Source: Planctomycetota bacterium
Lineage (GTDB): Bacteria; Planctomycetota; GCA-002687715; DRQF01
Assembly (NCBI GenBank): GCA_011369445.1
Contig: DRQF01000293.1
Location: 1 to 52,524, forward strand
Length of the DNA: 52,524 nt
Direction: 5' to 3'
In this document: in pieces, positions 8,160-16,153 of the stretch
Layout of the letters: every line of letters begins with the position of its first letter
Numbering within the stretch: position 1 is the stretch's first letter
Notes under the pieces: generated by a model
What the model was told of the DNA's origin: nothing
The model's input: only the letters and a program-made list of their open reading frames with translations
The model's database searches: none
Made by a program: the position numbers and the translations under genes

Positions 8160-9557
8160 TCAGGCCCTCGTGCTCGTTCTCCTCACGGGTTCGAACCGCG
8201 CTGTGAAGTGCCTCAGCCAAGGGGCCTCTTCAACGATTCTGAGCCCCTGGAGCGTCTCTGCGCGCTTCACCACCTCCAGGATCACCTCGATCACGTAGTC
8301 CATGTGAGATTGGGTATAGGTCCGCCGGGGAATCGCGAGGCGAACCAACTCCATGGGGGCCGGAATCTCCCCACCGTCCGGGGACTTCTTGCCGAACATC
8401 ACCGACCCGATCTCACAGCCCCGCACGCCACCGCTCAGGTACAACGCGGTTGCCAAGGCTTGAGCCGGATACTGATGAGGCGGAATGTGGGGGAGGAGGG
8501 CCTTGGCGTCGATGTAGACGGCGTGCCCCCCCGGAGGTCGAACGATGGGGACTCCCGCCTCCGTGAGCGAGTTCCCCACATAGGCGGTCGACCCGATGCG
8601 GTACCGGAGATACTCCTCGTCCAGGACCTCCTTCAAACCCTGGGCGACGGCGGCGAGGTCGCGTCCCGCCAATCCCCCGTAGGTGGGAAAGCCCTCGGTG
8701 AGAATCAAAAGATTGCGGCATTGACGGGCCAGCTCTTTGTCATTCATGGCCAAAAAGCCCCCCATGTTCGCAAGTCCGTCCTTCTTGGCCGACATCGTGC
8801 AGCCGTCGGCCAGCGCAAAGACGTCCTTGGCGATTTCCTTGGGGGTTCGACCGCTTTGCCCCTCCTCCCGTTCGCGGATGAACCAGGCATTCTCGGCGAA
8901 TCGGCAGGCGTCGAGGAAAAAGGGGATGCCTGATTCTCGGCAGATGGCGGAGACCTGGCGGAGATTCTCCAGGCTGACCGGTTGCCCGCCCCCGGAGTTG
9001 TTGGTGATGGTCATCATGACCAACGGGATTCTCTCCTTGCCATGCTCCGCAATGCAGGCTTTCAAGGCCTCGACATCCATGTCGCCCTTGAAGGGCGCTT
9101 CGACGGCCGGATCGAGCCCCTCCTTGCGCACGAGATCCACGGCGACGGCGCCCTGATACTCGATGTTGGCGCGGGTCGTGTCGAAATGGGTGTTGTTCGG
9201 CACGACGTCTCCGGCGTTCAGCAGGGTTGCGAAAAGGATCTTCTCCGCGGCACGACCCTGGTGAGTGGGGATGATCTCGGAGAATCCCGTGATGTCTCGG
9301 ACGCAGTCCGCGAAATCGTGGAAAGAACGGCTTCCCGCATAGGATTCGTCGGCATCCATCATGGCTGCCCACTGGCGGGACGACATGGCGCCGGTGCCGG
9401 AATCCGTGAGCAGATCGATCGTCACGCGGTCCGCGTCCAATGCAAAGAGGTTGTACCCGGCATCGCGGAGGGCTCGCGTGCGTTCCTCGCTCGTCAACAG
9501 AGGGATCGATTGGGTGGCGTAGATCTTGAAAGGCTCGATGACCGTCTTGAATTTCAT
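8160..9557 (-). CDS. tnaA: Tryptophanase-like beta-eliminating lyase
   Basis: A 465-residue PLP enzyme of the aspartate aminotransferase fold, beta-eliminating lyase group (tryptophanase / tyrosine phenol-lyase). It converts an aromatic amino acid to the free ring, pyruvate and ammonia. Family signatures are DLLTDSGTGAMS (48-59), PTHQGR (97-102), FDTT, GGQPVSLENLR, DACRFAENAWF and the PLP-lysine region MSAKKD (255-260). The closing LRHFTARFEPV matches the family end. Two positions favour tryptophanase over tyrosine phenol-lyase: CRFAENA resembles ARFAENA of TnaA, and CEIGSVMFG carries the TnaA-type IGS where tyrosine phenol-lyase has an arginine in its ERG segment. Substrate remains an inference. 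It is divergent from a cysteine-synthase-like gene (57 bases between starts). RBS is GGAGTCACCCC-like just upstream. No tnaC leader or tnaB permease is adjacent. Confidence 0.9.
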   Translation of the reverse strand: MKFKTVIEPFKIYATQSIPLLTSEERTRALRDAGYNLFALDADRVTIDLLTDSGTGAMSSRQWAAMMDADESYAGSRSFHDFADCVRDITGFSEIIPTHQGRAAEKILFATLLNAGDVVPNNTHFDTTRANIEYQGAVAVDLVRKEGLDPAVEAPFKGDMDVEALKACIAEHGKERIPLVMMTITNNSGGGQPVSLENLRQVSAICRESGIPFFLDACRFAENAWFIREREEGQSGRTPKEIAKDVFALADGCTMSAKKDGLANMGGFLAMNDKELARQCRNLLILTEGFPTYGGLAGRDLAAVAQGLKEVLDEEYLRYRIGSTAYVGNSLTEAGVPIVRPPGGHAVYIDAKALLPHIPPHQYPAQALATALYLSGGVRGCEIGSVMFGKKSPDGGEIPAPMELVRLAIPRRTYTQSHMDYVIEVILEVVKRAETLQGLRIVEEAPWLRHFTARFEPVRRTSTRA

Positions 9558-9614
9558 GGGGTGACTCCTCGAGGCACGTCCTTTGCAACTGGCGGGCCGT
9601 CCCGGAGATGAATC

Positions 9615-10637
9615 ATGAGCGATGAGTTACGAGCGCGGTGTCGGGCCCTGAAGGCTCTCGTGGGAAACACGCCCCTTTTGGGCATTCGATGTACTTGGGG
9701 AGGGCGGGCCTACACGATCCACGCGAAGCTCGAGACCCTGAATCCCACGGGTAGCGTCAAGGATCGCATGGCCCTCCAGATCCTGGAGGAGGCCATCGAG
9801 TCGGGGGCGATCGACGAAGAGTCCACCATCGTGGAGGCGACCAGCGGCAACACCGGCATCGCTTTCGCGTCCCTGGGCCGCGCTCTCGGGCTGGCGGTCC
9901 GTATCTACATGCCGGACTGGATGAGTCGGGAACGCAAGCAGTTGATGGCATCGTTCGGCGCCGACGTCGTTGACATCACCAAGGATGAAGGGGGATTCTT
10001 GGGGAGCATCCGGAGAGCCCGCGAGGACGGTGCCTCCGATCCCCACGTATTCTTGCCGAGCCAGTTCGAGAATCCGGCCAACGCCCGGGCGCATTCACAG
10101 GGGACCGGTCCGGAGATCCTTCGGCAGCTGGAAGACCAGGGGCTTCGCCCCACGGGGTTCGTGGCGGGTGTCGGCACCGGCGGGACCGTCATGGGCGTTG
10201 CGGAGGTGTTCCGGCCGATGGGAGCCACCGTTCATCCTCTGGAGCCCAGCAACTCCCCCACGTTGAGGACCGGGCATCGCGTCGGCGCTCACCGCATCCA
10301 GGGCATCAGTGACGAGTTCATCCCGGAACTCCTTCGCCTGGACGAGCTGGACTCCATCGTGGACGTGGATGACGGCGATGCCATCCTCATGGCGCAGAAA
10401 CTCTCCTCGGTCTTGGGGCTCGGTCTCGGCATTTCCTCGGGCGCGAATTTCCTGGGAGCCCTTCAGGTCGCCCGAGAGCAGGGCGAAGGCGCCGTCGTTG
10501 CCACGGTCTTCGCCGACAGCAACAAGAAATACCTCAGCACCGACCTGTTTCGGGAAGAATCCATTCAATCCGATCACATCACCCCGGATGTGGAACTCTT
10601 GAGCTTTTCCGCCCGGCGTCACGATCCTCGTGGGTGA
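9615..10637 (+). CDS. Cysteine synthase-family PLP enzyme
   Basis: A 340-residue fold-II PLP enzyme of the O-acetylserine sulfhydrylase / cystathionine beta-synthase family. It shows GSVKDRM with the PLP lysine at residue 49, the substrate loop TSGNTG (76-81), the phosphate-binding GVGTGGT and the C-terminal GISSGAN serine that contacts the pyridine nitrogen. All catalytic motifs are intact. The usual reaction is replacement of the acetyl group of O-acetylserine by sulfide, but close relatives make other beta-substituted alanines such as 2,3-diaminopropionate, and the sequence alone does not decide. The start at 9615 follows GGAGATGAATC. It is divergent from the tryptophanase-like gene and lies 90 bases upstream of the seven-gene operon, with a hairpin in between, so it may or may not belong to it. 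Confidence 0.9.
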   Translation: MSDELRARCRALKALVGNTPLLGIRCTWGGRAYTIHAKLETLNPTGSVKDRMALQILEEAIESGAIDEESTIVEATSGNTGIAFASLGRALGLAVRIYMPDWMSRERKQLMASFGADVVDITKDEGGFLGSIRRAREDGASDPHVFLPSQFENPANARAHSQGTGPEILRQLEDQGLRPTGFVAGVGTGGTVMGVAEVFRPMGATVHPLEPSNSPTLRTGHRVGAHRIQGISDEFIPELLRLDELDSIVDVDDGDAILMAQKLSSVLGLGLGISSGANFLGALQVAREQGEGAVVATVFADSNKKYLSTDLFREESIQSDHITPDVELLSFSARRHDPRG

Positions 10638-10646
10638 GCGGATCGA

Positions 10647-10669
10647 AACCCTCTGGTCGCAGAGGGGTT
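10647..10669 (+). terminator. Hairpin after cysteine-synthase-like gene
   Basis: AACCCTCT (10647-10654) can pair with AGAGGGGTT (10661-10669) with one bulged base, loop GGTCGC, ten bases beyond the stop. There is no T tract. It could attenuate read-through into the downstream operon rather than stop it. Confidence 0.35.
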
Positions 10670-10727
10670 GAAGAGTGACAATGCAACCTCGCAATGGGTC
10701 AGCGGTGCAACGCGCAAGGGGGAGGAC

Positions 10728-12383
10728 GTGTCTCGAGACTGGAAAGGGATCTGGCGCAAGCCACGGCGAGGGCGCGGTCGCTCGCTGACAGCCCTCCTGC
10801 CCGAGGCGGTCGAGGGTGGCGGGGCCGTTCTCGAACGTGAACTCGAAATGAAGTCCGTGCGTTCGCCCGTGGCTGCGCGGGCTTTGGCGCGGCTGCTCAT
10901 GAAGGAGGAACGATTCGCCAAGGCGTCCGAGACTCTTGTTCTGGCGCAGGCTCGTTTCCCCAGCGACGAGGGACTGAAGCTCGAGGCCGCCCTCTGCACC
11001 CGCCGGCGCTGGGCGCCCGTGCAACGAGGTTTTGCCCACCTCGCGGACAAGGACCCGAGCTCCGCACGCCGGGCGTTCCTCGCCGCGATGGCCGAGATCG
11101 GTGAGCGGGTGCCCCTCGATGGTCTCCCTCGCGTTCTCGTCGGCATCGGTTGGGCGGAGCGCGATCTCGGTCATCCCGCCATTGCGTTGGCGGCTTTCCT
11201 CCGGGCGCATCGTGTCGACGCGACGGCCTTCGAACCCCTCTTCGGGGCCGGCCTCGCCCTGCGCGATCTCGGAAGAGAGGAGGAGGCACGTATCCGTCTG
11301 GCCCAGGCCGCGCATCGCAATCGCTTGGCCTCCGCGCCCCTTGCCTTCATCGGCTGGTGTCACTATGAGCTCGGCCGATGGGAGGCGGCTGAGCGAGCGT
11401 TTCGGGCGGCGCGACGGGTTGGCCCTCAAGACCCGGAGGTCCTTTGGGGGGCAGCCTGGTGCGCCTGGCGGCGCGGCGACGACACTCTTGCCCTGGATCG
11501 ATTCCGGGACGCCCTCGCTCGGGCATCTCACCGCTCTCTCGACGACTTGGCCGAACTCATTCTGCACGATGAGGCGTTTCGGGAGTTGGCCGAGGACTTG
11601 GCGCGCGCGGCTCGTCGAGACGGCCGAGGCGCTCTTGCGCTCGACGCCGCGCGTCGCGCAGGGGCCCGTGAACTCGAGGCCAGTCTGCTCCTCGAGCAGG
11701 ATTCCCTGGAGGATGTGCTCGCCTTGGAAGGCGCGACTCTCCCCTTCGTGCGCGCTCGCCTGCGCGCGGCGCTTCGCCTGAAGGACGGCGAGCGGGCCCT
11801 TGCGGAGGCGAACCGCCTTCCGGATCCAGAGCGTTCCGTGGCCCTGGGAGAGGCCCACCTCCTCATGGGTGACGAGGAGGCCGCTCTCGAGGCCTGGGCG
11901 CGGGGCGCGGCGGAGGGTGAGCCGGACGCCTTGCACCGTCGCGCGGAATTGCTTCGCCGTCGGGCGCGACGCCCACTCCTCGCCTTCGAGGAAGCGAGTC
12001 CGCCCGTGGCCGAGGCGGAGGGCGCGATCGCCCGCGAAGCCGTCCTCGTCGCTCAGGCCCGCCGATTGGCTCGATCGGGTGACGTGCCCGGGGCCTTGGC
12101 CCGCCTGGAGGGCCTGTCCGGCCCGTCGGCCCGTGCATGCCGGGAGGAGATCGTTCCGACGCCCGAGGCGACGACGGGGCGGGGACACCTCGCGGCGCGG
12201 CTGGCGGGGCTTCGCCCCCGCGGACGACCTCCCCGAGATTCTTGGGGTCGGTGCGCCAGGTACCTGGCGCGTCCTTCTCGGCGTACACTCGGCCGTCTGA
12301 GGAGAGTCTTGCAGCGCTACCCCGACGACCCGCTCATCCAAGCGGCTTTTCGCGTTCTCGACCGCAAGTTGGAGACCCGATGA
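10728..12383 (+). CDS. Cytoplasmic TPR protein, first gene of overlapping operon
   Basis: A 551-residue protein made mostly of helix-turn-helix TPR units, for example FIGWCHYELGRWEAAERAFRAA and WGAAWCAWRRGDDTLALDRF, with the W-G-Y-A-F-P spacing of TPRs. A long Ala/Arg/Leu-rich helical region follows (about residues 270-460). No signal peptide, so cytoplasmic. I prefer the GTG at 10728 because AAGGGGGAGG precedes it; the frame stays open to a TTG at 10668. The last three bases, TGA, overlap the ATG of the PqqD-like gene. A second TPR protein in the same operon shares the GWCHY-x-LG repeat style but is exported, so the pair may scaffold the pathway on both sides of the membrane. No catalytic motif is visible. 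Confidence 0.85.
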   Translation: MSRDWKGIWRKPRRGRGRSLTALLPEAVEGGGAVLERELEMKSVRSPVAARALARLLMKEERFAKASETLVLAQARFPSDEGLKLEAALCTRRRWAPVQRGFAHLADKDPSSARRAFLAAMAEIGERVPLDGLPRVLVGIGWAERDLGHPAIALAAFLRAHRVDATAFEPLFGAGLALRDLGREEEARIRLAQAAHRNRLASAPLAFIGWCHYELGRWEAAERAFRAARRVGPQDPEVLWGAAWCAWRRGDDTLALDRFRDALARASHRSLDDLAELILHDEAFRELAEDLARAARRDGRGALALDAARRAGARELEASLLLEQDSLEDVLALEGATLPFVRARLRAALRLKDGERALAEANRLPDPERSVALGEAHLLMGDEEAALEAWARGAAEGEPDALHRRAELLRRRARRPLLAFEEASPPVAEAEGAIAREAVLVAQARRLARSGDVPGALARLEGLSGPSARACREEIVPTPEATTGRGHLAARLAGLRPRGRPPRDSWGRCARYLARPSRRTLGRLRRVLQRYPDDPLIQAAFRVLDRKLETR

Positions 12384-12670
12384 TGAACGATGCGCCTCGG
12401 TCCCGTCTTCGCCTGAAGAAGGACCTGGATCTAAGGGATGAGAACGGGAAGACGCTGGCCCTCGATCCGACGAGCGGCCGTGTCTTTCTCCTCAATGCGA
12501 CGGGGAGGATGGTGCTAGACGCCCTGAAATCCGGCACGACGCGTGAGAGCCTTTTGGAGAGCCTGGAGACCGCCTACCCGGACGAGGATCGCGACCGATT
12601 GGAGTCGGACCTCCATCGCGTTCTCCTCGACTTTGCAAGGGAAGACCTGATCGATGCCTCTCATCTGTGA
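12380..12670 (+). CDS. PqqD-like RiPP recognition element (RRE) protein
   Basis: A 96-residue protein of the PqqD family (PF05402-type). The PqqD pattern is clear: LDLRDENGKTLALDPTSGRV, then LLNATGRMVLDAL, then TTRESLLESLETAYPDEDRD and a last helix LHRVLLDFAREDLI. These are the three beta strands and winged helices that bind leader peptides in PqqD and in many RiPP enzymes. It is stand-alone rather than fused to a radical SAM enzyme. It starts at one of two adjacent ATGs (12380 or 12383) overlapping the stop of the TPR gene, and its end overlaps the ATP-grasp start by 17 bases, so translation is probably coupled. The partner is most likely the neighbouring ATP-grasp enzyme (inference). I could find no obvious precursor peptide gene next to it. 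Confidence 0.88.
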   Translation: MMNDAPRSRLRLKKDLDLRDENGKTLALDPTSGRVFLLNATGRMVLDALKSGTTRESLLESLETAYPDEDRDRLESDLHRVLLDFAREDLIDASHL

Positions 12671-13730
12671 GAATACCGTTGTCGCGGTGACGGGCCTGGA
12701 TGCGGGAGCCAATCCCCATCCCGGCGCCGAGGTCGCCCTGGCACTCAGGGCCGATCCCGACTTCAAGGGGCGCATTGTGGGCCTCGTCTACGACACGATG
12801 GTGACCGGCGGTTGGATGGACGATCTCTTCGATGAAATCCATCTTGCGCCCTGGCCGGGTGACGACGAGGCCATGTGGTTGCGCCGGCTACTCCACCTCC
12901 GCCGCAATGCCGGGATCGACGTGATCCTCCCGTGTCTGGATTCCGACGTCCCCACTCTGGCCCGTCTGGCCCCACGACTGCGTGCGGAAGGGCTGCACGC
13001 CCTCATGCCGTCCGAGAAAGCGGTGAAGTCGCGATTCAAGTGGAACCTCTCCGAGCTCGCCAGGAGGGTCGGGGTCTCCACGCCAAGAACCGCCGTGCTC
13101 TATGACGCGGATCAGATCCACCCCTTGGCCGGCTGGAGATTCCCCGTTTTCATCAAGGGGGCCCTCGCCGACTGCCGCAAGGCCCATGATCGAGAGGAGG
13201 CGGCCTATCTGTTTCGTGCGATGGCGCGACGGTGGGGGTATCCGGTTCTGATTCAGCAACCTCTTGCCGGTACCGAATACCTGATGACGGGTGTGTGTGG
13301 CCGGCCCGGTGTCCCGCATGGTGCCTTTGTCGTGAAGAAGGTTCGCACGACGGATCTGGGCAAAGCGGTCGCTGGCGTGACCGTGGACCATCCCCACGTT
13401 ATGGATCTGGGGCGTCGCCTGCTCGAAGAATTGGAATGGGTCGGACCGTTCGAGGTCGAGTTCTTGGAGGATGCGGGCCGCGAGGACTTTCATCTCATCG
13501 AGATCAATGGGCGTTTTCCCGCCTGGATTTCCTTCGCCGCCGATCTGGGGTTGCCCATCGTGACGGACGCGGTCCGGTTGGCTCTCGGTGGTGAAGTTCC
13601 CCCCCGGTTGCCTCCGCCGGCCGGTCTCCATTTCTCACGGACGTTCCGGTCGGTCCGCGGCCGTGTCTTGGACAGTCCGGCCCTCCGAGCTGCGGCTCGG
13701 GTCGAGGCCGCGGAGAACAGAACACCATGA
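12654..13730 (+). CDS. ATP-grasp ligase (CarB/carboxylate-amine ligase type)
   Basis: A 358-residue ATP-grasp enzyme. Residues 1-120 are the pre-ATP-grasp Rossmann-like part (VVAVTGLDAGANP, then VILPCLDSDVPTLARLAP). The nucleotide lysine is likely K168 in FPVFIKG, with E201-region IQQPLAGTEYL as the hinge strand. The metal ligands are E269 (FEVEF) and E283/N285 (LIEINGR), all present, so catalysis is expected. Such enzymes activate a carboxylate as acyl phosphate and join it to an amine. The substrate is unknown; the adjacent PqqD-like protein suggests a peptide or carrier-tethered substrate. The gene overlaps both neighbours (17 bases upstream; ATGA with the TPR gene downstream). A related but degenerate copy occurs two genes later at 16150. 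Confidence 0.9.
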   Translation: MPLICENTVVAVTGLDAGANPHPGAEVALALRADPDFKGRIVGLVYDTMVTGGWMDDLFDEIHLAPWPGDDEAMWLRRLLHLRRNAGIDVILPCLDSDVPTLARLAPRLRAEGLHALMPSEKAVKSRFKWNLSELARRVGVSTPRTAVLYDADQIHPLAGWRFPVFIKGALADCRKAHDREEAAYLFRAMARRWGYPVLIQQPLAGTEYLMTGVCGRPGVPHGAFVVKKVRTTDLGKAVAGVTVDHPHVMDLGRRLLEELEWVGPFEVEFLEDAGREDFHLIEINGRFPAWISFAADLGLPIVTDAVRLALGGEVPPRLPPPAGLHFSRTFRSVRGRVLDSPALRAAARVEAAENRTP

Positions 13731-16153
13731 AGAACCTTGTGAGCATCGCCCTCGTCGCCTTTCTGTGTGGCGGCGCATGGGCCCAGAGTTCCCGAAAGAT
13801 GGGGCTGACGGGTTGGGACTACTTCCAACAGAAACGCTACGCGGAGGCTCTGGAACTTCTGGAGAAGGACCACCGGATGTGGCCGAAGATCCACGAGATC
13901 GTGGACGGAATCGGTTGGTGCCACTACTTCCTTGGGCACATCGATGAGGCCGAGCGCTGGTTCAAGAAGGCTCTCGAGCTTGAAGAGGACTACCGGTTTT
14001 CGAAGATGGGCCTCGAGGCGGTGGCTCGGGCTCGGCAGAAGCCTCTTCGAACCGCTCAGGGATTGCTGGAGGCCGGGCGCTACGCGGAGGCCGAGAAGGC
14101 CTTCTCGGAGTTGATCGCCGACAAGGGCAACAGGGGCGAGGACGTCCAAGTGGAGGCCCTGAATGGTCGCGGTTACGCCCGGTATCACCTGGGCCGCTAC
14201 AACGAAGCGATCAAGGATTTCACCCGCGCGCTCCGGATCAGAAAAGACAATCCGGGAAGTCTCATCGGGCTCGGCTACGTTCAGTACGCCCGTCGGCGAT
14301 GGAACGAGGCCGAATTGGCTCTCGAAAAAGCTCTCGAGATCCAACCGGATCACCTGCTCGCCGCCTTGACTTATGCCTGGTGTGCCTATCGTCGGGGGCG
14401 CTTCGATGACGCCGAGCGACGATTCGAGACGATTCTCGAGACCCACCCCTCGTCCTGGGGAGCGTGGCTGGGCTTGGGTTGGGCCCGCATCAAACGTCAT
14501 CGCGAGTCCCAGGCCCTCGAGGCGTTTCACAAGGCCTTGGAACTGTCTCCCCAAGCGTTGACGGCCGACCTCGCCGCCTGGATTCGGGCGGACGAGAAGC
14601 GGCAGACGCTCTGGATTCCCTACGGTTACTCTCTCATCGAAGCCGGCTCCTACGCCGCGGCTCTGGGAGTCTTCCGATCCCTGCCACCGAACGTTGCGGC
14701 TCGGGACGCGGCTTTGGGCGAAGCCATCGCCTCATTGAACCTGGGTGACAACCTGGGGGCCTTGCGCGCGGCCAAGGGGCTTCTTGACCGTGGTCTCGAC
14801 CCGGTGCGCGCCCTGCTCACGCCCCTCAATAGCGGGAAGTCCGCCAAGGTGCAGGTCTCCGCCAGCACCGTGGCCGGATGGGCGTCCTTGCGTCTGGGCG
14901 ATCTGGACGAGGCCAAAGCCTTTTTCGATCAGGCCCAAGCGTTGCCGGGCAAGTGGCCGGATGCCCTCACCGGACTGGGATGGGTGGCTCTCGCCGAGCG
15001 TGCCTACCCCGCTGCGGAGAACTACTTCCGAGGAGCACTTGGTCTTCTGCCTGACTATCCGGGCGCCGTGCAGGGCTTGGCCAAGGTCAAGGCCTGGAGG
15101 TATCAGGACTATGACCGAGCGTGGACGGCCCTCAACGCCGGGGACTTGGATCGCGCGGAGAGCATTCTTCAGGCGCTCCGCGTGGACTCTTCCGGACGAT
15201 TTCCCGCCGCGCGTTCGGATTTGATCGACTATTCCCTGGGGAAGATCGCGGAGCTGCGCGGTCAAGCCCGTCAGGCGGAAAAACTCTACGCGGCGGCGCT
15301 GGAGAAGAACCCGGCTCTCGTCGAGGCGCGGGTGGGTTTGGGGTGGGCGTGGTTGACGTTGGCGCGCTACCAGGAGGCCATCGACGTCCTCGAGAAGGTT
15401 CTCCCCGTGCGCCCCGCGGACCCGCGGATTCCGCGGATGATCTCGAGGGCGTTGGTGGAGATGGGAAAGGCGGACGAAGCCGTTCGTCGTCTCGAGGGCT
15501 GGGTGAAGGCCTTTCCCCGCGACCCGGAGCTCAATGAACGCCTGGGAACCCTTCTGGAGGGGTTCGGCCGGCGGGTCGAGGCGCGCATCGCCTACTCCGC
15601 TGCCTTGAGCGCCGACCCGGACCGCCTCTCGAAGAAGCAGTTGTCGGCCCTCCTCGCCCAGAAAGAGTACTTCCCCCTCTACGGTGTGCGGGCGTGGGCT
15701 CTCTATTCCCGGGGGCGCTATGCGGAGGCGCTGCGGGACTTCGAGAAAGCGCATGAACTCGAGCCGGGCGAGGTCGGGCACTTGAAGGGGCTCGCTCTCA
15801 CGCTGGCCGCGCTTGGCCGACTGAAGGAAGCGGTGAAGCAAGCCGATGCTTACATGAAGCATCTCGGGAAGTCCCCCTCCGATCTCGCGGAGCGGCGAAG
15901 TCTTCTCGTGACCTTGGGGTGGCGGGCGTACGGCGCCGGGGACTACAAGCGCGCTCTCGACATCTTCCGGGGTGTGCGTAAGAAGGACGGCGAGGACACG
16001 GCCGACCTTGCCAACGCTTTGGGCTGGACGTGGCTCCGGATGAACAAACCGCTTCGCGCCCGGGAATGGTTCTTGAAGGCCCTGGCCCAGTCGCCGCGTT
16101 TGGAGTCGGCGCTGGCGGGGCTCGAAGCGGTGAAGGGGGCGCTGAACCCATGA
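13727..16153 (+). CDS. Exported large TPR protein, 808 aa
   Basis: An 808-residue protein that begins with a Sec signal peptide (MKNLVSIALVAFLCGGAWAQ) and then consists almost wholly of TPR repeats. Good examples are IGWCHYFLGHIDEAERWFKKAL, GYARYHLGRYNEAIKDF, GYVQYARRRWNEAELAL, YAWCAYRRGRFDDAERRF and YGVRAWALYSRGRYAEALRDF. A recurring G-[LYI]-[GA]-[WY] opening of each repeat is distinctive and is shared with the cytoplasmic TPR protein at 10728, indicating common descent. No other domain is visible. Periplasmic or surface scaffolding is inferred. It overlaps its neighbours by ATGA at both ends, so its expression is tied to the ATP-grasp and the degenerate ATP-grasp genes. Confidence 0.92.
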   Translation: MKNLVSIALVAFLCGGAWAQSSRKMGLTGWDYFQQKRYAEALELLEKDHRMWPKIHEIVDGIGWCHYFLGHIDEAERWFKKALELEEDYRFSKMGLEAVARARQKPLRTAQGLLEAGRYAEAEKAFSELIADKGNRGEDVQVEALNGRGYARYHLGRYNEAIKDFTRALRIRKDNPGSLIGLGYVQYARRRWNEAELALEKALEIQPDHLLAALTYAWCAYRRGRFDDAERRFETILETHPSSWGAWLGLGWARIKRHRESQALEAFHKALELSPQALTADLAAWIRADEKRQTLWIPYGYSLIEAGSYAAALGVFRSLPPNVAARDAALGEAIASLNLGDNLGALRAAKGLLDRGLDPVRALLTPLNSGKSAKVQVSASTVAGWASLRLGDLDEAKAFFDQAQALPGKWPDALTGLGWVALAERAYPAAENYFRGALGLLPDYPGAVQGLAKVKAWRYQDYDRAWTALNAGDLDRAESILQALRVDSSGRFPAARSDLIDYSLGKIAELRGQARQAEKLYAAALEKNPALVEARVGLGWAWLTLARYQEAIDVLEKVLPVRPADPRIPRMISRALVEMGKADEAVRRLEGWVKAFPRDPELNERLGTLLEGFGRRVEARIAYSAALSADPDRLSKKQLSALLAQKEYFPLYGVRAWALYSRGRYAEALRDFEKAHELEPGEVGHLKGLALTLAALGRLKEAVKQADAYMKHLGKSPSDLAERRSLLVTLGWRAYGAGDYKRALDIFRGVRKKDGEDTADLANALGWTWLRMNKPLRAREWFLKALAQSPRLESALAGLEAVKGALNP

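Noticed and set aside
8185-8205. tRNA T-arm-like GGGTTCGAACC
   Set aside because: It lies in the coding end of the tryptophanase-like gene (residues EPVR); no acceptor, D or anticodon arm surrounds it.
10095-12341. A 748-codon minus-strand frame over the cysteine-synthase-like and TPR genes
   Set aside because: Same reason: it is the antisense shadow of recognised genes and shows no family features.
12137-12379. A longer N-terminus for the PqqD-like protein
   Set aside because: The extra 81 residues are out-of-frame reading of the TPR gene; the tandem ATGs at 12380/12383 overlapping the TPR stop give a normal PqqD length.
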